DNA from: Ampullaceana balthica | Lineage: Eukaryota; Mollusca; Gastropoda; Lymnaeidae | DNA length: 64,000 bases | Direction of reading: 5' to 3' | NCBI GenBank assembly: GCA_944989445.1 | Contig: CALYLW010000016.1 | Location: 4,347,765 to 4,411,764, forward strand | Part shown: positions 50,101 to 62,100 of the stretch, piece after piece | Numbering within the stretch: the stretch's first letter is position 1 | Layout: every line of letters starts with the position of its first letter | The notes under the pieces: model-generated | Told to the model about the DNA's origin: nothing | The model's database searches: none | The model's input: the letters and a program-made list of their open reading frames with translations, nothing else | Program-made: the position numbers and the translations under genes

Positions 50101-53100
50101 AATAGATAGGAAACAAAGAGATAGGAAACAAAGAGATAGGAAACAAATAGATAGGAAATAAAGAGATAGGAAACAAAGAGATAGGAAACAAATAGATAGG
50201 AAACAAATAGATAGGAAACAAAGAGATAAGAAACCAATAGATAGGAAACAAAGAGATAAGAAACAAATAGATAGGAAACAAAGAGATATGAAACAAAGAG
50301 ATAGGAAACAAAGAGATGGGAAACAAATAGATAGGAAACAAAGAGATAGGAAACAAATAGATAGGAAACAAATAGATAGGAAACAAAGAGATAGGAAACA
50401 AATAGATAGGAAACAAAGAGATAGGAAACAAAGAGATAGGAAACAAAGAGATAAGAAACAAATAGATAGGAAACAAAGAGATAAGAAACAAATAGATAGG
50501 AAACAAAGAGATAGGAAACAAATAGATAGGAAACAAATAGATAGGAAACAAAGAGATAGGAAACAAAGAGATATGAAACAAAGAGATAGGAAACAAAGAG
50601 ATAGGAAACAAAGAGATAGGAAACAAAGAGATAGGAAACAAAGAGATAGGAAACAAAGAGATAGGAAAAAAAGAGATAGGAAACAAAGAGATAGGAAGCA
50701 AAGAGATAGGAAACAAAGCGGTTGAGTGACTAAGTTAAAATAAAATTAAGATATAAAAAAAACATAACAAGAAAGTGGCAAGTATTCCAAAAAAAAACTT
50801 ACGATTTGTCATGTCTGGTCTTCTCTACACCCTCAGCCATTTTACCAGTTGACCATTCGTCCTGCTCTCTTACTTCTGAGTCATATTTGTACGATTCATA
50901 CTTTTCCGCGTCATATTTTTGCGCGTCATATTTATGCGAGCCATATTTTCGCAAGTCATATTTGTGTGAGTCATATTTTTGAGAATCTCGTCTTTGGAAT
51001 TCATCTTTTAGCGAGTCATCTCGTTGTGAGTCATATCTTTGTGAGTCATATCTTTGCGAGTCATATCTTTGCGATTGTTGTTTCAGAGAGTCATATCTTT
51101 GCGAGTCATATTTCTGAGAATCAAGTTTGGACGCTGGCGTCATGTCATCCCCTGGAAGAACTCCGTCATCAACAGCCCTGCCACTCTTTTGCACCCGCTT
51201 GAGCGCCCTCTTCATCAACTTCTGCCTGTAGATTTCGTCCACCACAACACTTTGCCTCTGCCGTTGTTGTTCCTGACTGTCCATTCCCTGGTCACTGCCC
51301 GAGGTCATCCAGTTCTTTTCTGAGATTTCCTCCCTTTGCCCTCGAGGCTTTCTGGGGAGACGTTCTTCTCCATCTGACGACCTCTCGGAACTTTTCTTGG
51401 AACTTCTCTCGGAATCTCTTGTGGAACTTCTTTTCGAACTGCTAGAACTTATTTCAGAATCTCTCTGATAATCACTGTCCACATCTCTTTGGTCAAGTTT
51501 ATCCAAATCTCTTCGGTCAAGTTTATCCACATCTCTTCGGTCAAGTTTATCCACATCTCTTCGGTCAAGTTTATCCACATCTCTTCGGTCAAGTTTATCC
51601 ACATCTCTTTGGTCAAGTTCATCCACATCTCTTCGGTCAAGTTTATCCATATCTCTTCGGTCAAGTTTATCTATAGCTCTTTTATATTCTCTGTCCACAT
51701 CTCTTCGGTCAAGTTTATCCACATCTCTTCGGTCAAGTTTATCCACATCTCTTTGGTCAAGTTTATCCATATCTCTTCGGTCAAGTTTATCTATATCTCT
51801 TTTATACTCTCTGTCCACATGTCTTCGGTCAAGTTTATCCACATCTCTTCGGTCAAGTTTATCCACATCTCTTCGGTCAAGTTTATCAATGTCTCTTCGG
51901 TCAAGTTTATCCATATCTCTTTTATACTCTCTGTCCACATCTCTTTGGTCAGGTTTATCCATATCTCTCTTATACTTTCTGTCCACATCTTTTCGGTCAA
52001 GTTTATCCATATCTCTCTTATACTCTCTGTCCACATCTCTTCGGTCAATTTTATCCATATCTCTCTTATACTCTCTGTCCAAATCTCTTCGGTCAATTTT
52101 ATCCATATCTCTTTTATACTCTCTGTCCACATCTCTTCGGTCAAATTTATCCATATCTCTTTTATACTCTCTGTCCACATCTCTTCGGTCAAATGTATCC
52201 ATATCTCTTTTATACTCTCTGTCCACATCTCTTCGATCAATTTGATCCATATCTCTCTCCCCCTTGAGAGTAAGTTGATCCTCTCTCGAGTCCTGGTACC
52301 TGGGAACACGCCTGGCGTCTGGTATCTGTTGGTGCACGTCTTCATCTTCTTTAAAAGACAGTTTCCTGGGCTTGACCCGAGGTGACGCATCCATCTGCTC
52401 ACCTGGTTTTTCCTCTTGTTCCCCGCCCAGCATGTCGGAATCTATTGGCCCAGACTCGTCCAGATATTCTTCTGATGTTGGAACCATCTTGCTTTTATCT
52501 TCGCCGGCTTTTCCAAACTTTTTCCTCGATTTATACGGAGATTTGGTGTCCCCGAGTTTTGGTAATTTACGTGGTGTCTGCAGATCTTTCTCAGAATCTT
52601 TTTTTCCGAATCCCTCGAGAAACTTGTCACTCTCTGACGCTAGTTGTGACAACAGTTCAATGCACTTTAAATATTTCTCCTCTAGCGAACTCTCCATGTC
52701 ATTGACAGGCCTAAAAATATAGCAACACAGACACACTGCACCTTGTATCACTACATAGATATAAAATATGGACATATTATACTGTTCTGTCACTACATGA
52801 ATATAAAATATAGTCATATACCTTTTTTCTCACTACAAAGATATAACATATAGTAATACTGCCCTGTCATTACATATATATAGACATACAATGTGCTATA
52901 CTGCCCTGTCACTACATATATATAGGCAGACAATGTGCTATACTGTTAAGTCAAAGACGTAAAACTAACGGACATGTTTGTTAAGTTGTAATATAAACCC
53001 ACTAGTTGTAATATAAAACTACTAGTTGTAATATATACCTAGTTGTAATATAAACCTACTAGTTGTAATATAAACCTACTAGTTGTAATATATACCTAGT

Positions 53101-56100
53101 TGTAATATAAACCTACTAGTTGTAATATAAACCTACTAGTTGTAATATAAACCCACTAGTTGTAATATATACCTAGTTGTAATATAAACCTACTAGTTGT
53201 AATATAAACCTACTAGTTGTAATATAAACCTACTAGTTGTACTATAAACCAACTAGTTGTAATATAAACCTACTAATGTAATATAAACCTACTAGTTGTA
53301 ATATAAACCAACTAGTTGTAATATAAACCTACTAGTTGTAATATAAACCTACTAGTTGTAATATATACCTAGTTGTAATATAAACCTACTAGTTGTAATA
53401 TAAACCTACTAGTTGTAATATAAACCTACTAGTTGTAATATAAACCTAGTTGTAATATAACCTACTAGTTGTAATATAAACCTAGTTGTTGTAATATAAA
53501 CCTACTAGTTGTAATATAAACCTACTAGTTGTAATATAAACCTACTAGTTGTAATATAAACCTACTAGTTGTAATATAAACCTAATAGTTGTAATATATA
53601 CCTAGTTGTAATATAAACCTAGTTGTTGTAATATAAACCTACAAGTTGTAATATAAACCTAGTTGTTGTAATATAAACCTACTAGTTGTAATATAAACCT
53701 AGTTGTTGTAATATAAACCTACAAGTTGTAATATAAACCTACTAGTTGTAATATAAACCTACTAGTTGTAATATAAACCTACTAGTTGTAATATAAACCT
53801 ACTAGTTGTAATATAAACCTACTAGTTGTAATATAAACCTACTAGTTGTAATATAAACCTACTAGTTGTAATATAAACCTACTAGTTGTAATTAAAGATG
53901 TGTATCTGTACTCTTAGAATAACTTAAAATTGTGTAGTTTAAAGTAATAAAGTAACTTACTAATATCTAGCTATGACCATTGGTTACAATAACTTCTAAT
54001 TTGTAATTTTACCACAGATTAACTTATTAATATGTAATTTTAAAAACTGACTAACTAATTAATTTGTAAATTTAACCACAGATTAGGGGCCGTCCATAAA
54101 GTACGCCACGCTCCAAAGGGGGGGGGGAGGGGTGTAAGAAAGTGTAACAGTTTGTGACAGGGGGAGGGGGGTCAGGCCATGTGTGATGTCACCAAATATT
54201 TTTTTATATATTTTTTTCTAATTTATTTGTTTATATTTTTCAGCAGAATTTAAATAGCTTTAAAAATAATTTTCAAAAATTGTGTGAAACATTTGTATTA
54301 AATTTATGTCAAAATAGCATGAAATGCGTATCTCCTGAATGTGTTGTTCATAAATCTGAATTTGATGCAGCAGGACTAATATAAGGATCAGGAATGGTTT
54401 TGACAATCATGTTCGCACCAGCCAATACTTCACTCAACTTGTGAAATCACAGGACAGAAAATGTTGCGACAAAGTACGAAGCTCATATTTCAACGTTTTA
54501 TCTTCAAGATTCTTTCCTCCAATGATCCCAATCAACCAAACAACTGATGGACTTAGAGCTTCAGAAAGAGCCGATGCACATTCTAATAAATTTCCTTCCT
54601 TGTTTGTGGCACAAACTCTCAAATTTGATGACATTATGCCGAGATCAACGGGAGTTTTCAAAGTACAACCATATTATCTTTATTGTCCATCTTTGCAGAC
54701 CAGCTTACTTGATCGAATTTGCATCGAAAATGTCACTTATATTTTGCCTCACAAACAATGTTGAAGAAACATACAGTACAACACAGAGCTCGGGATCAGG
54801 AGAATGTGCCCACCCAAACTGTTTAAGAATCAACTCAGATAAAACGCGTCCGTACTTTGAGAATCGCTTCTAGAAAGCAAAGAGAACCCATGGCAGTTAT
54901 TGCCAGAAGAGAAAATGCACATACAGAGGCTGTTGAGTGGCTAGATGAGGACGAGTTGATCTGTCTGCAATTATCCTACCAGGAAACGATGATGGTGAAA
55001 GATTGATGTCAGTCGTAACTATGGATGAACACTTCACTTCACCGTTGTAAGATGATGTCCAGTGAATATTTTTGAATTAAACATAAGTCCCAGGACAATA
55101 ATAAACAGATTCAATATAGCACATGAGTTGGTCATATTATTTGTCAATCTAGTCTTTTTTTTTAGTCAAAGTGTTTTGTTTCCTTTTTTATTATTTAATC
55201 ACAGGGTGAGGTCAAGTTTCACTAATCTACTTCTTATCTTGAGTCAATAGAATGCATAATCGGAAGATTATCTAAAACTTGACATCACCCATTGTAAATT
55301 AAAAGGTAGCAGATAAATGATGTGTTTTATAAAATTGTCAAGTCTAATTTTTGCAATTTTTGTTTTCAAATTCGATCTACATTATTCTAGATTGAGTTAT
55401 TGTTTCATTGAATAACTGTGATGACAACTGTTGACAATTAACTATTCTATTATTTAAATCACTTTATAAATCTTATAATTCTTTTAATTAGGGGTGTTCC
55501 GGATTTCGGCTCCAACTCCGGCAAATCCGGAATCCGGCTATTTTTACAAATCCGGCTTCGGCTCCGGCAGGATTTCACATCATAAATCCGGCTGGCCTGT
55601 AGAGCCCTAATTTATATATATTCATAATCGCTCCAGCAAATCTGAAATCCGGCCACTTTAACAAATATTACTCCGGCTAAAGCCGGATTTCACTCCATAA
55701 AATCCGACCAAATCTGACTGCGGCCGGATTTCAAAATTTTGAATCCGGTATATCCCTACTTTAAAGTGGAAATTTTATATTCTAATTCTAAAACAGTTTA
55801 ATAGTAAAGTTTATTTTAAGTATTAAATTAAATAGTTTAATTACGGTAGGTGTTGATTAAACTTTTTTTCGAAAGTGTGACGTACTTTGGTCCGAGATTT
55901 GTGACAGTTTGTGACAGGGGGAAGGGGATCAAAAATAGCGTGACGTACTTTATGGACGGCCCATTAACTTATTAATTTGTAATTTTAATCACAGATTAGC
56001 TAATTAAATTGTAATTTTAACCTCGGATTAACTTATTAATTTGTTATTTTAAAGGTAGACTAAAGTATTAATTTGTTATTTCAAACACATTTTAACTTAT

Positions 56101-59100
56101 TAATTAGTTCTTTTAACCACAGATTAACTTACATGTCTGTGACATTCGTCTTCATAATTGATTTCCTGGACTGTTTTATTTTCAGTTTTTCAGCTATTTG
56201 GCTAGAATATGACCAAAAAAATATCAAAGGTCAAAGTTAATTATGATGTTCTCACTTTAAAAAGCTATACATTTCTTTTTCTAATTAGTCTAATGTGCTT
56301 AAGTATATTTAGACTTAAATTGTTTGACACGCATGAAGTAAGGCAGTGAACAGTCACGTGGTGTAAACAAAACATTTGTCGCTTCAAAACCATGAAATGG
56401 AATAGTAGCATTTAACGTAGTAAGCCCAAACAAAAGTATGTAATACAAACCCAAATGTTTACATAACATTTCCCAGCGATTCTATGACTTACAAGGACGT
56501 TAGTGACGATGCTTTGGACAGGACTCTAGACAAAGTCCTTGTGGTCACTCTCTTGACCTCAGGGGTCTGAGGTTTTGCCTTAACATCGCTGGCCAACGAA
56601 TCCTCAGGTGAGTCCATCTCTTGACCACGCAAACGTTTCTTTTCCTTGGGCCGCTTTTTGCTCATTTTCTGGTCCACCGACTTGAGCTTCTCGTGATGGT
56701 CATCCATCCTTACAATCTTGATTCGTTTGACCCTCCTGGGGTACCTGACGCTCATCTGTGCACTCGGCGTCTTGGCGGGCGTCAAATCGTCTTCAGCCAG
56801 CTCCCCTCGGTCACCCATGTCACTCCCAGTGTATGCTGACTCCGTGTCAGATGTGGTCAAGGATGACTCGGGTGATTCTACCGAATGTTTGGACAAGCTC
56901 TCGCTGGAGCTCAACTCTGTGGCGGGCTTGGTGCCCGGCTCACGACGCTTCTGTTTGACTGACGCCGACTGTTTCTTCTTGTACGGCTTGAGGGACTTCC
57001 CGGTGCTTGGTGTGCGGCTTGAGGGAAGTAAGAAGTTATGTTTACTTATAGATGGAGAACAGACTGAGAGACACAGAGAGAGAAAGATATAGCGAAAGAG
57101 AGAGGGGGAGACCGAGAGAGAGACCGACAGAGAGAGACAGAGAGAAGGAGAGAGAGAGGGAGTAGAGAGAGACAGAGGCAGAGCGTCAGAGAAAGACAGA
57201 GAGAGATACTGAGAGACGTAGAGCGGGTGAGAGACACACAGTGAGAGGGGGTAGAGAGAGACAGAGAGAGAGAGAGAGACTGAGAGACTTAGAGAGGTGA
57301 GAGACATAGAGGGAGAGTTCAATTCTTTTAATGATCAAATTTTGCATTTAAATTAACATATAAATAAAACGGGGAGAAGGAAAGGTAGGAAAGGACAAAG
57401 TAAAGTACATATTTACAAGAAGAGTTTGGTAAAACAACATGGACCTTTCACAACCAATTCTAGGCCAATGATATAACATATAATTAATTTAGGTTAATTT
57501 ATTGACATATTATAGTATACAGTGTACACAATAGAAATATAATAACCTTTTGACCTTCTCATCACTACTTTTCTCATATACGCTCTTTGTAGAGGGCGTG
57601 AAGTCAGCCATATTCTGGTCTTCATTTTTAGGCTTGGTCTCATCGACACTTTCACTGAAATATACCAGTCATTTAGTTAGTACACATGGTCTAGTGACCA
57701 GTCATTCAGTTAGTACACATGGTCTAGTGACCAGTCATTCAGTTAGTACACATGGTCTAGTGACCAGTCATTCAGTTAGTACACATGGTCTAGTGACCAG
57801 TCATTCAGTTAGTACACATGGTCTAGTGACCAGTCATTCAGTTAGTACACATGGTCTAGTGACCAGTCATTCAGTTAGTACACATGGTCTAGTGACCAGT
57901 CATTCAGTTAGTACACATGATCCAGTGACCAGTCATTCAGTTAGTACACATGATCTAGTGACCAGTCATTCAGTTAGTACACATGGTCTAGTGACCAGTC
58001 ATTCAGTTAGTACACATGATCTAGTGACCAGTCATTCAGTTAGTACACATGGTCTAGTGACCAGTCATTCAGTTAGTACACATGGTCTAGTGACCAGTCA
58101 TTCAGTTAGTACACATGATCTAGTGACCAGTCATTCAGTTAGTACACATGATCTAGTGACCAGTCATTCAGTTAGTACACATGGTCTAGTGACCAGTCAT
58201 TCAGTTAGTACACATGGTCTAGTGACCAGTCATTCAGTTATTGCACATGTTTTAGTAACAATTCTTTCAGTTAGTAGACATGTTCTATTAACGAGTCCTT
58301 CAGTTAGTACATATGTTCTAGTGACGAGTCGTTCAGTTAGTTCACATGGTCTAGTAACGAGTAATTCAGTTAGTTCACATGGTCTAGTAACGAGTAATTC
58401 AGTTAGTACACATTTCTAGTAACAATTTATTCAGTAACTACCCATGCTAAAGTGACAATTCATTTAGTAAGTAGAGATTTTCTAATGCAGGGGTTCCTAA
58501 CCAGTGGTGCATGAACCATTCAGAGAAGAAAAAAAGAATAATTAACCTTAAAAACACTTTTTAAAAACTAGTATTATATTAAAAATGCACTAATTTTCTA
58601 CTTTTTAGTATACGCATTTTACAGTAAGTGCAAAGCCAGCTTACCTTTTTACTATAAATCCCTTATATATGAGACATAACTAAAAGTAGTGATTATGTTC
58701 ATACGCGACATTTACAGACTGAAACAGAATTATCTCCCCTGGTTTTTATCTCCCCTGGGCGCAGGGATGGTAGGGGGTGTGAACAGTGACGGTCGGCGTC
58801 AACGCGTGAACGGGGCACGTGAAAAAATTATAAACAAATAGTTGGACGGACGGTTCCGATTAAACTTACAAAGCAAGCTAATATAAGACTAGTAAAAAGA
58901 GGAAGAAAAGAAAAAGAAGAAGGAAAAAAAAAGAAAGAAAAACTGATAATCTGAAAATGTAATCCATAAGCAAGGCATGCCGCGTTAAAGGGCGCCCATA
59001 TATAACCTTTTTTTTTACTCGTTCGCGCATCGTTCTGCGCATGTCGAAAATTGACGGCAAACTTTTCGAAAAATGAACGGTTCGCTCTACGTGTTCCTCA

Positions 59101-62100
59101 GGTTTTTGTATTTTACGTCACAGTTTTCTAAACATAATATAATTTTGTCATCAAATACGTCAGATATATCTCTTCCGGTGACCCTCAAACTCTTTTGAGC
59201 GGATGTAAACTTTAGGATTTTTTTCCCTTCACTTTTAATGCTCTATACGCTGCAAAGGTCTTAAAATCGTTAATTGTAAGCCAGTATTCGTCATTGAAAC
59301 CTAAAATCTTGAGTTGAGCATCTAATTCAGGTCATTAAATACATCAACTTCGTCAGTTAAAAATTTGCCTGTGACTGGTACGACTTTCCGATTGTCATCA
59401 CCCCCTCAAAATCGTTAATAAATAATAAAAAAGGAGAGAGAGAGATGGAACACAAAAGCCTCAGTGCTTCCACTGTGGAAAAATCCTGTGCAATGACAAC
59501 ATGAAGTATGTTAGACTACGAGAGCACTTGGAGAAAGTCCATCCATCCAATTCGAAGGACAGTGTTGAGGTCTTCAAGCAGAAGAGAGCGCGCTTCTTGA
59601 CCTCAGGTACCTTGCCAAAGCTTGGATTTTCTTTGTCACAGAAATCTGCACTGGAGGTATCATTCAAGGTTGCATATCTTATTGCAAAGAACAAGAAGCC
59701 CCACACCATTGGAGACCTTTGGTGAAGCCTTGTGCTCTGGAGATGGTGGAACTGATGTGTGGTCACCAGCAGAGGAAGCATGTTGAAAAAGTTCCTTTGT
59801 CCAATGACACTATTCATTCCAGGATTAGTGACATGGCTGCAGACATTCTGTATCAAGTCTTGTGCGAGATGAGAAGCAGTCCTTTTCCATTTAGCATGCA
59901 GCTGGATGAATCCACTGATGTAGCACAATGCAGTCAGATTCTTGTATTTCTGAGATATGTTCTCAGTGGATTGCTGAAGGAGGAATTTCTCTTTTGTAAG
60001 CCATTCCTAGCTACTACCAAAGCTGGTGATGTGCTGCAGCTAGTCAGGGCATTCTTCATTTAAAACCAGTTTGACTGGACTTCAAGAATTTCTTCAATTT
60101 GCACAGGTGGATCCATGCTCGGTAATAAGTCAGGATTTTCAGCACTGGTAAAGAAAGAAGTTCCAGTTATTGTCACTACACACTGTATTCTTCATCGTCA
60201 GGCACTGGCATGCAAAACTCTACCTCCAACCTTGAAGTCAGTTCTTTCTACTGCAGTCCAAGTTGTACATTTTATCAGCTCACATGCCTTGAACCACTTC
60301 CTCTTCAAGTTGTTCTGTCAGGAGGTGAGCTCTGAGAATGAAGTTCTGTTCTACCACACTGAGGTGCGCTGGTTGTCCAGGGGACAGATACTTTCTCGGT
60401 TAGTAGAACTGAGAGTGGAGCTTGCCATTTTCTTGAAAGAAAAAGAGAGTTACCTTGCTGACAAGTTTGACTGTCCAAATTCCTTTCATTACTTGGCATA
60501 CCTGGCTGACATCTTCACCATCTTGAATGAGTTGAAAACATCTCTCCAAGGACCTGCTGTGACTTTAATGGATGCTACTGAGATATTGCAAGCCTTTCTT
60601 AAAAAACTGCACTATTCCAACGGCGACTAGAAAAGTCCAACTTGACCAACTTTCCACTCTTGGATGAAGTTATAATATCTGGTGCAGAAGGAAGCACTGA
60701 GGGATCACTGCCTGACAACATCAAAGGGGAAATTTCAGAGCACCTTTCAACATTGCAAAGGTCCTTTGATGGGTATTTCTGTCAAGACATTTCTAGGAAA
60801 GATATTTGGATTCGCAATCCTTTTCTCTGTGACTTGGACAACATTGATGACAGTGACTTTGCTAAAGATGACCTGATTGATTTGAGAACCAGAGAAGTAC
60901 TGAGGAGTGCCTTCAGTTGCAATACCTTGATTGAATTTTGGTGCGCCCAGCTAGATTCCTACCCACATCTAGCCAAGAGGGCAGTACTGACTCTCCTTAC
61001 ATTTGCCACAATCTATCTCTGTGAAGCAGGATTCTCCACACCTTTGACGATTAAAACCAAGGATAGGAATAAGTTGAATGCAGAGGATGACATGAGAGTT
61101 GCTTTGTCCAAAAAACAGTCCCCAAATTTAAATCGCTGATTGATCATAAGAAGCAGCAGATCTCTCACTAAATTCCCTGTTGCCTATGGTAAAAACTGTT
61201 GCGTTCCTAAAATAAACATAGTTTATTATGCATTTTCTGCAAGTTTCACGAGGGGGTGCATGAACTTTTTTGGGCATCTGAAGGGGTGCATGGACCCCAA
61301 AAGGTTAGGAACCACTGTTCTAATGGGTCAGTCATTTTAGAGTCATCGACACAGAGTTGATCAAACGAGAAAAGATCTTATAAAAATGTATTGACAGAAT
61401 TTTTTCTTTTTAATTAAAAAAAAATACTTCACCTTCTGTTAAGTAGATTGATATTAAGTTATATGGTAAGTTGATGTTTGATAGACAGTCAAATTGATGG
61501 TTGATGTCCAGTAAAGTTCATTTTCAGTAAAGTTGATGTGTTATGTTCAGTAAAGTTGATGTACAGTAAAGTTGATATTGATATCCAGTAAAGTTGATGC
61601 TAATGTACATTAAAGTTGATGTTTGATGTCCAGTAAAGTTCATTTTCAGTAAATTTGATGTGTTATGTTCAGTAAATTGATGTACAGTAAAGTTGATATT
61701 GATATCCAGTAAAGTTGATGCTAATACATGTATACATTAAAATTGATGGTTGATGTACAGTAAAGTTTGAAGTTGATGTACATACCGTGGTTCATCATCA
61801 TCATCGTCATCGTCGTTTGAACTACCCAATTCCTTGACGTCTTTATCAACATCTGGTTCTTTCTTGACTATTCTAAGCTGAGCCTGACAGATATCAACAT
61901 ATTTTAGACATGACATTTGTATAATTATTATGTTATGAAACATCCAATGATTGATCGCAAAGCTGAATTAGAGATGTTTATAGTTTATTCCCTTTTTAGA
62001 ATTCAGCTTTTAAAAAAAATTATTTAAAAAAAACTATTGCTGTTAACGTTTAATTTAAATCTAATCGTTAACTTTTGAACAAATTAACGATTAATTAAAC

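Larger units (their letters stand above)
54086..55962. mobile_element. 1.9-kb DNA element with GGGGCCGTCC ends
   Basis: The left end is GGGGCCGTCCATAAAGTACG; the right end, reverse-complemented, is GGGCCGTCCATAAAGTACG. It is flanked by ATTA on both sides, like the 592-bp element at 25223. G-rich subterminal runs are present. An internal plus-strand frame (54441-54764) encodes a protein fragment I could not classify. It probably represents a longer, decayed relative of the MITE. Confidence 0.72.
53960..56140. repeat. ~32-bp AT-rich repeat split by a long transposon
   Basis: Copies of ACAGATTAACTTATTAAT with TTGTAATTTTAACC lie on both sides of the element at 54086-55962. Confidence 0.7.

Noticed and set aside
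49448..50716. 422-codon ORF of FPISL/YLF repeats resembling a membrane protein
   Set aside because: It is the 15-bp array read on the minus strand. The genuine coding part, in another frame, is only exon F.
57550..58419. 289-codon plus-strand ORF of STHGLVTSHSV repeats
   Set aside because: It is the 33-bp minisatellite, with a start inside antisense exon C.
59461..59928. Minus-strand ORF opposite the hAT transposase
   Set aside because: It is antisense shadow of the recognised plus-strand transposase and has no family similarity.
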